Assembly: GCA_036274675.1 (NCBI GenBank)
Contig: DASUFE010000022.1
Coordinates: forward strand, 1 to 7,564
Origin: DASUFE01 sp036274675
GTDB taxonomy: Bacteria > Pseudomonadota > Gammaproteobacteria > HTCC5015
DNA length: 7,564 nt
Reading direction: 5' to 3'
Positions 5,856 to 7,564 of the stretch are shown one piece after another (within the stretch, counting starts at the first letter, position 1; every line of letters begins with the position of its first letter). The position numbers and the translations under genes are program-made. The notes under the pieces were generated by a model. That model saw only the letters and a list, made by a program, of their open reading frames with translations, was not told where the DNA came from and did no database searches.

Positions 5856-7564
5856 TCAAACCTCCATAAGCCGGTTCCAGATCCCGCTCACCCCGTCTAT
5901 CCAGGACCGGGAGGAAGAGGCGTCCTCCAGCACGGCCTGGCGGCCCTGCAAGGCCAGGCGATGGATTTTTCCGCGTAAATGACGGTAAGCATCGCTCAGG
6001 AAACGCGCCTGCTCCGCCGGCAGCAGGGCGCAGCGCTCGAACTGTTCCAGGATCCGGATATTGTCCGGATACCGGGTCAGCTCCGGAAAATCCCGGGCCC
6101 AGGCCAATACTCCGTACTGCACGATAAATTCGATATCGGTAATACCGCCGCGATCCTGCTTCAGATCGAAACTGCCCTGGCTGCCGCGGGCGAGTTCGGC
6201 CTTCATCCGGTTACGCATATCGCGTACCTCGGCGCGCAGTTTGACCAGATCCCGCTCCCGTCGCAGGATTTCCGCCCGCAGCGCCTCGAATTCGAGGCTG
6301 AACTTCGAGCTACCCACGATCAGGCGTGTCCGCACCAGCGCCTGATGCTCCCACACCCAGGCCCGATCGCGCTGATAAGCGGCATAGCCGTGAAAGGACC
6401 CGACCAGCGGTCCCGCCGCTCCGTCCGGCCGCAGCCGGGGATCTACTTCGTAAAGCACACCGCTCACCGTCTGGGTGCCGAGCAACTGGATCATGCGCTG
6501 GCCGTAACGCGCGAAAAACACTTCGTTGGGCACCGGCCGCTCACCCAGGGTATGGCCCTCAACCCCACTGTTGTGCAGGAATACCACATCCAGATCGGAA
6601 CCGTAACCGAGCTCGATCCCGCCCAGCTTGCCGTAGGCGATCACCGCGAGTTCGGGTTCATACCCTTCACCGTCGGCCCCGCCTTCGCGGGTACACCATG
6701 GGCGTCCGTACTTGCGCACCATTTCCCGGTAAGCCATGCCATGCACCTGTTCGAGCACCGCCTCGGCCAGCCAGGTCAACTGATCGCTGACCTTCATCAG
6801 TGGGAGGTCACCCTTGACGTCGACCGCGGCAACCCGCAGCACCTGTTCATGTTTGAAATGGCGCAGCGCGTTCAACTGCTGTTCGAAATCCTCGCCGGAG
6901 AGCCCCTGCATCCGCTCCTGCAGGCGCGCCCCGAGAGTCTGCCGGTCGGGCAACTCGTACAGGAAACGCGGATCGAGCAGGCTGTCCAGCAGTATCGGTT
7001 GCGCCTGCAGATATTGCGCGATCCAGCCGCTGCTGGAGCACAGACGCACCAGCTGCGAGAGCGCATCCGGATATTCGCAGAGCAAGGCAATGTATACCGA
7101 GCGTTGCACGATCGACTGCAACACATCGAGCACGCGCTCCAGCGTTTCCTCGACATCAGGAGTTTGCGCCACCGCTTTGAACAGAGGTTCCAGCAGCCGC
7201 TGCAGGCGTTCGCGCGCCTCCGGGCCCATGTGCCTGACCTGGTGCGCGCCGCGGAATCTGCGCAAGGCCTCGAGTGCGGCCGCGCCGTCGTTGAAACCGA
7301 GCTTCCGCAACACAGTCAATGCCTGCGTTTCAGGAAGCTGCCCGTCCAGCAGATCGTTCAGATGCGCCGTCTGCGATTCGGCCGCTGACGTCTCACCGGT
7401 GGAATGAAAGATTCCGGTGAACACCGCCGCGACGCGGGCACGGTGCTCATCCAGCTTCGCGTAGAAAGCGTCCCAGTCCGGAAATCCCATCGCATAAGCC
7501 AGGCGCGCGCGCTCCTGCGGCGCCTGCGGCAGGCTGTGCGTCTGCTGATCGGCGATCATCTGCA
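5856..7564 (-). CDS. glnE: Bifunctional glutamine synthetase adenylyltransferase/adenylyl-removing enzyme GlnE, 5' end cut by window
   Basis: GlnE adenylylates and deadenylylates glutamine synthetase in response to PII and glutamine, tuning nitrogen assimilation. The open frame runs off the right edge with no stop. I number residues from the in-frame ATG at 7559, which gives 567 residues, about 60% of the usual ~950; that ATG is unlikely to be the true start. The fragment starts at the end of the N-terminal adenylyl-removing half (YAKLDEHRARVAAVFTGIF, 33-51) and contains the complete C-terminal adenylyltransferase half. Its nucleotidyltransferase core reads AYGKLGGIELGYGSDLDVVF (308-327), with metal-binding D322 and D324. 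EVDPRLRPDG (371-380) and the signature FDLKQDRGGITDIEF (464-478) follow, then the helical PII-response region. About 245 residues follow the DLD motif, as in E. coli GlnE, so the C-terminus is complete. It is followed by a 267-base spacer, then ilvE in the same direction. Confidence 0.97.
   Translation of the reverse strand, partial: QMIADQQTHSLPQAPQERARLAYAMGFPDWDAFYAKLDEHRARVAAVFTGIFHSTGETSAAESQTAHLNDLLDGQLPETQALTVLRKLGFNDGAAALEALRRFRGAHQVRHMGPEARERLQRLLEPLFKAVAQTPDVEETLERVLDVLQSIVQRSVYIALLCEYPDALSQLVRLCSSSGWIAQYLQAQPILLDSLLDPRFLYELPDRQTLGARLQERMQGLSGEDFEQQLNALRHFKHEQVLRVAAVDVKGDLPLMKVSDQLTWLAEAVLEQVHGMAYREMVRKYGRPWCTREGGADGEGYEPELAVIAYGKLGGIELGYGSDLDVVFLHNSGVEGHTLGERPVPNEVFFARYGQRMIQLLGTQTVSGVLYEVDPRLRPDGAAGPLVGSFHGYAAYQRDRAWVWEHQALVRTRLIVGSSKFSLEFEALRAEILRRERDLVKLRAEVRDMRNRMKAELARGSQGSFDLKQDRGGITDIEFIVQYGVLAWARDFPELTRYPDNIRILEQFERCALLPAEQARFLSDAYRHLRGKIHRLALQGRQAVLEDASSSRSWIDGVSGIWNRLMEV

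Noticed and set aside
4686..5978. 430-codon plus-strand open frame across ilvE and the downstream gap
   Set aside because: It is antisense to ilvE and the end of glnE, resembles no family I know, and runs through the inverted repeats. High-GC genes often leave an open frame on the opposite strand.
5979..7388. 469-codon plus-strand open frame opposite glnE
   Set aside because: It lies entirely within the well-supported glnE coding sequence and its translation is rich in H, Q and R with no recognisable motif, as expected of an antisense shadow.
5856..7559. A complete short GlnE-like protein starting at ATG 7559
   Set aside because: The frame continues to the window edge without a stop, and the first residues match the end of the GlnE N-terminal half, so this is a window-truncated full-length gene.

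Overview
The window looks like a chromosomal core region of a gammaproteobacterium (roughly 55-60% GC by eye). The gene order glnE - ilvE - small zinc-finger gene - LPS glycosyltransferases - hldE recalls the glnE-ilvE-waa neighbourhood of Pseudomonas and relatives. I infer the lineage from gene content and order only. No phage, plasmid, CRISPR, tRNA or rRNA features were seen.

Right part (about 4445-7564, minus strand): the C-terminal ~60% of glnE (cut by the right edge) is followed by a ~267-base spacer, then ilvE, then a 64-residue zf-CHCC zinc-binding protein 22 bases further on. The spacer holds a possible glnE terminator, a candidate promoter for ilvE, and four consecutive inverted repeats, one of them a perfect 15-bp-arm palindrome.

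Middle (3271-4374, plus strand): a single GT-B (GT4) glycosyltransferase faces the zinc-finger gene. A hairpin with a T-tract separates the two convergent genes and overlaps the zinc-finger stop codon.

Left part (1-3160, minus strand): a tightly overlapped run of three genes. A GT2 glycosyltransferase of the WaaE/KdtX type overlaps a GT4 glycosyltransferase by 4 bases (TTGA), which overlaps hldE by 4 bases (ATGA). hldE (ADP-heptose synthesis) runs off the left edge about 30-35 residues before its expected end. The three genes fit one job: making the heptose donor for, and adding sugars to, the LPS inner core. The plus-strand GT4 probably serves the same envelope pathway from a divergent promoter region at 3161-3270.

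Nothing here amounts to a new biological system. The points most worth a second look are an 18-bp tandem duplication inside the GT2 gene that doubles a six-residue block, the inverted-repeat cluster in the presumed ilvE leader, and the reversed glycosyltransferase gene where relatives carry co-oriented core genes.
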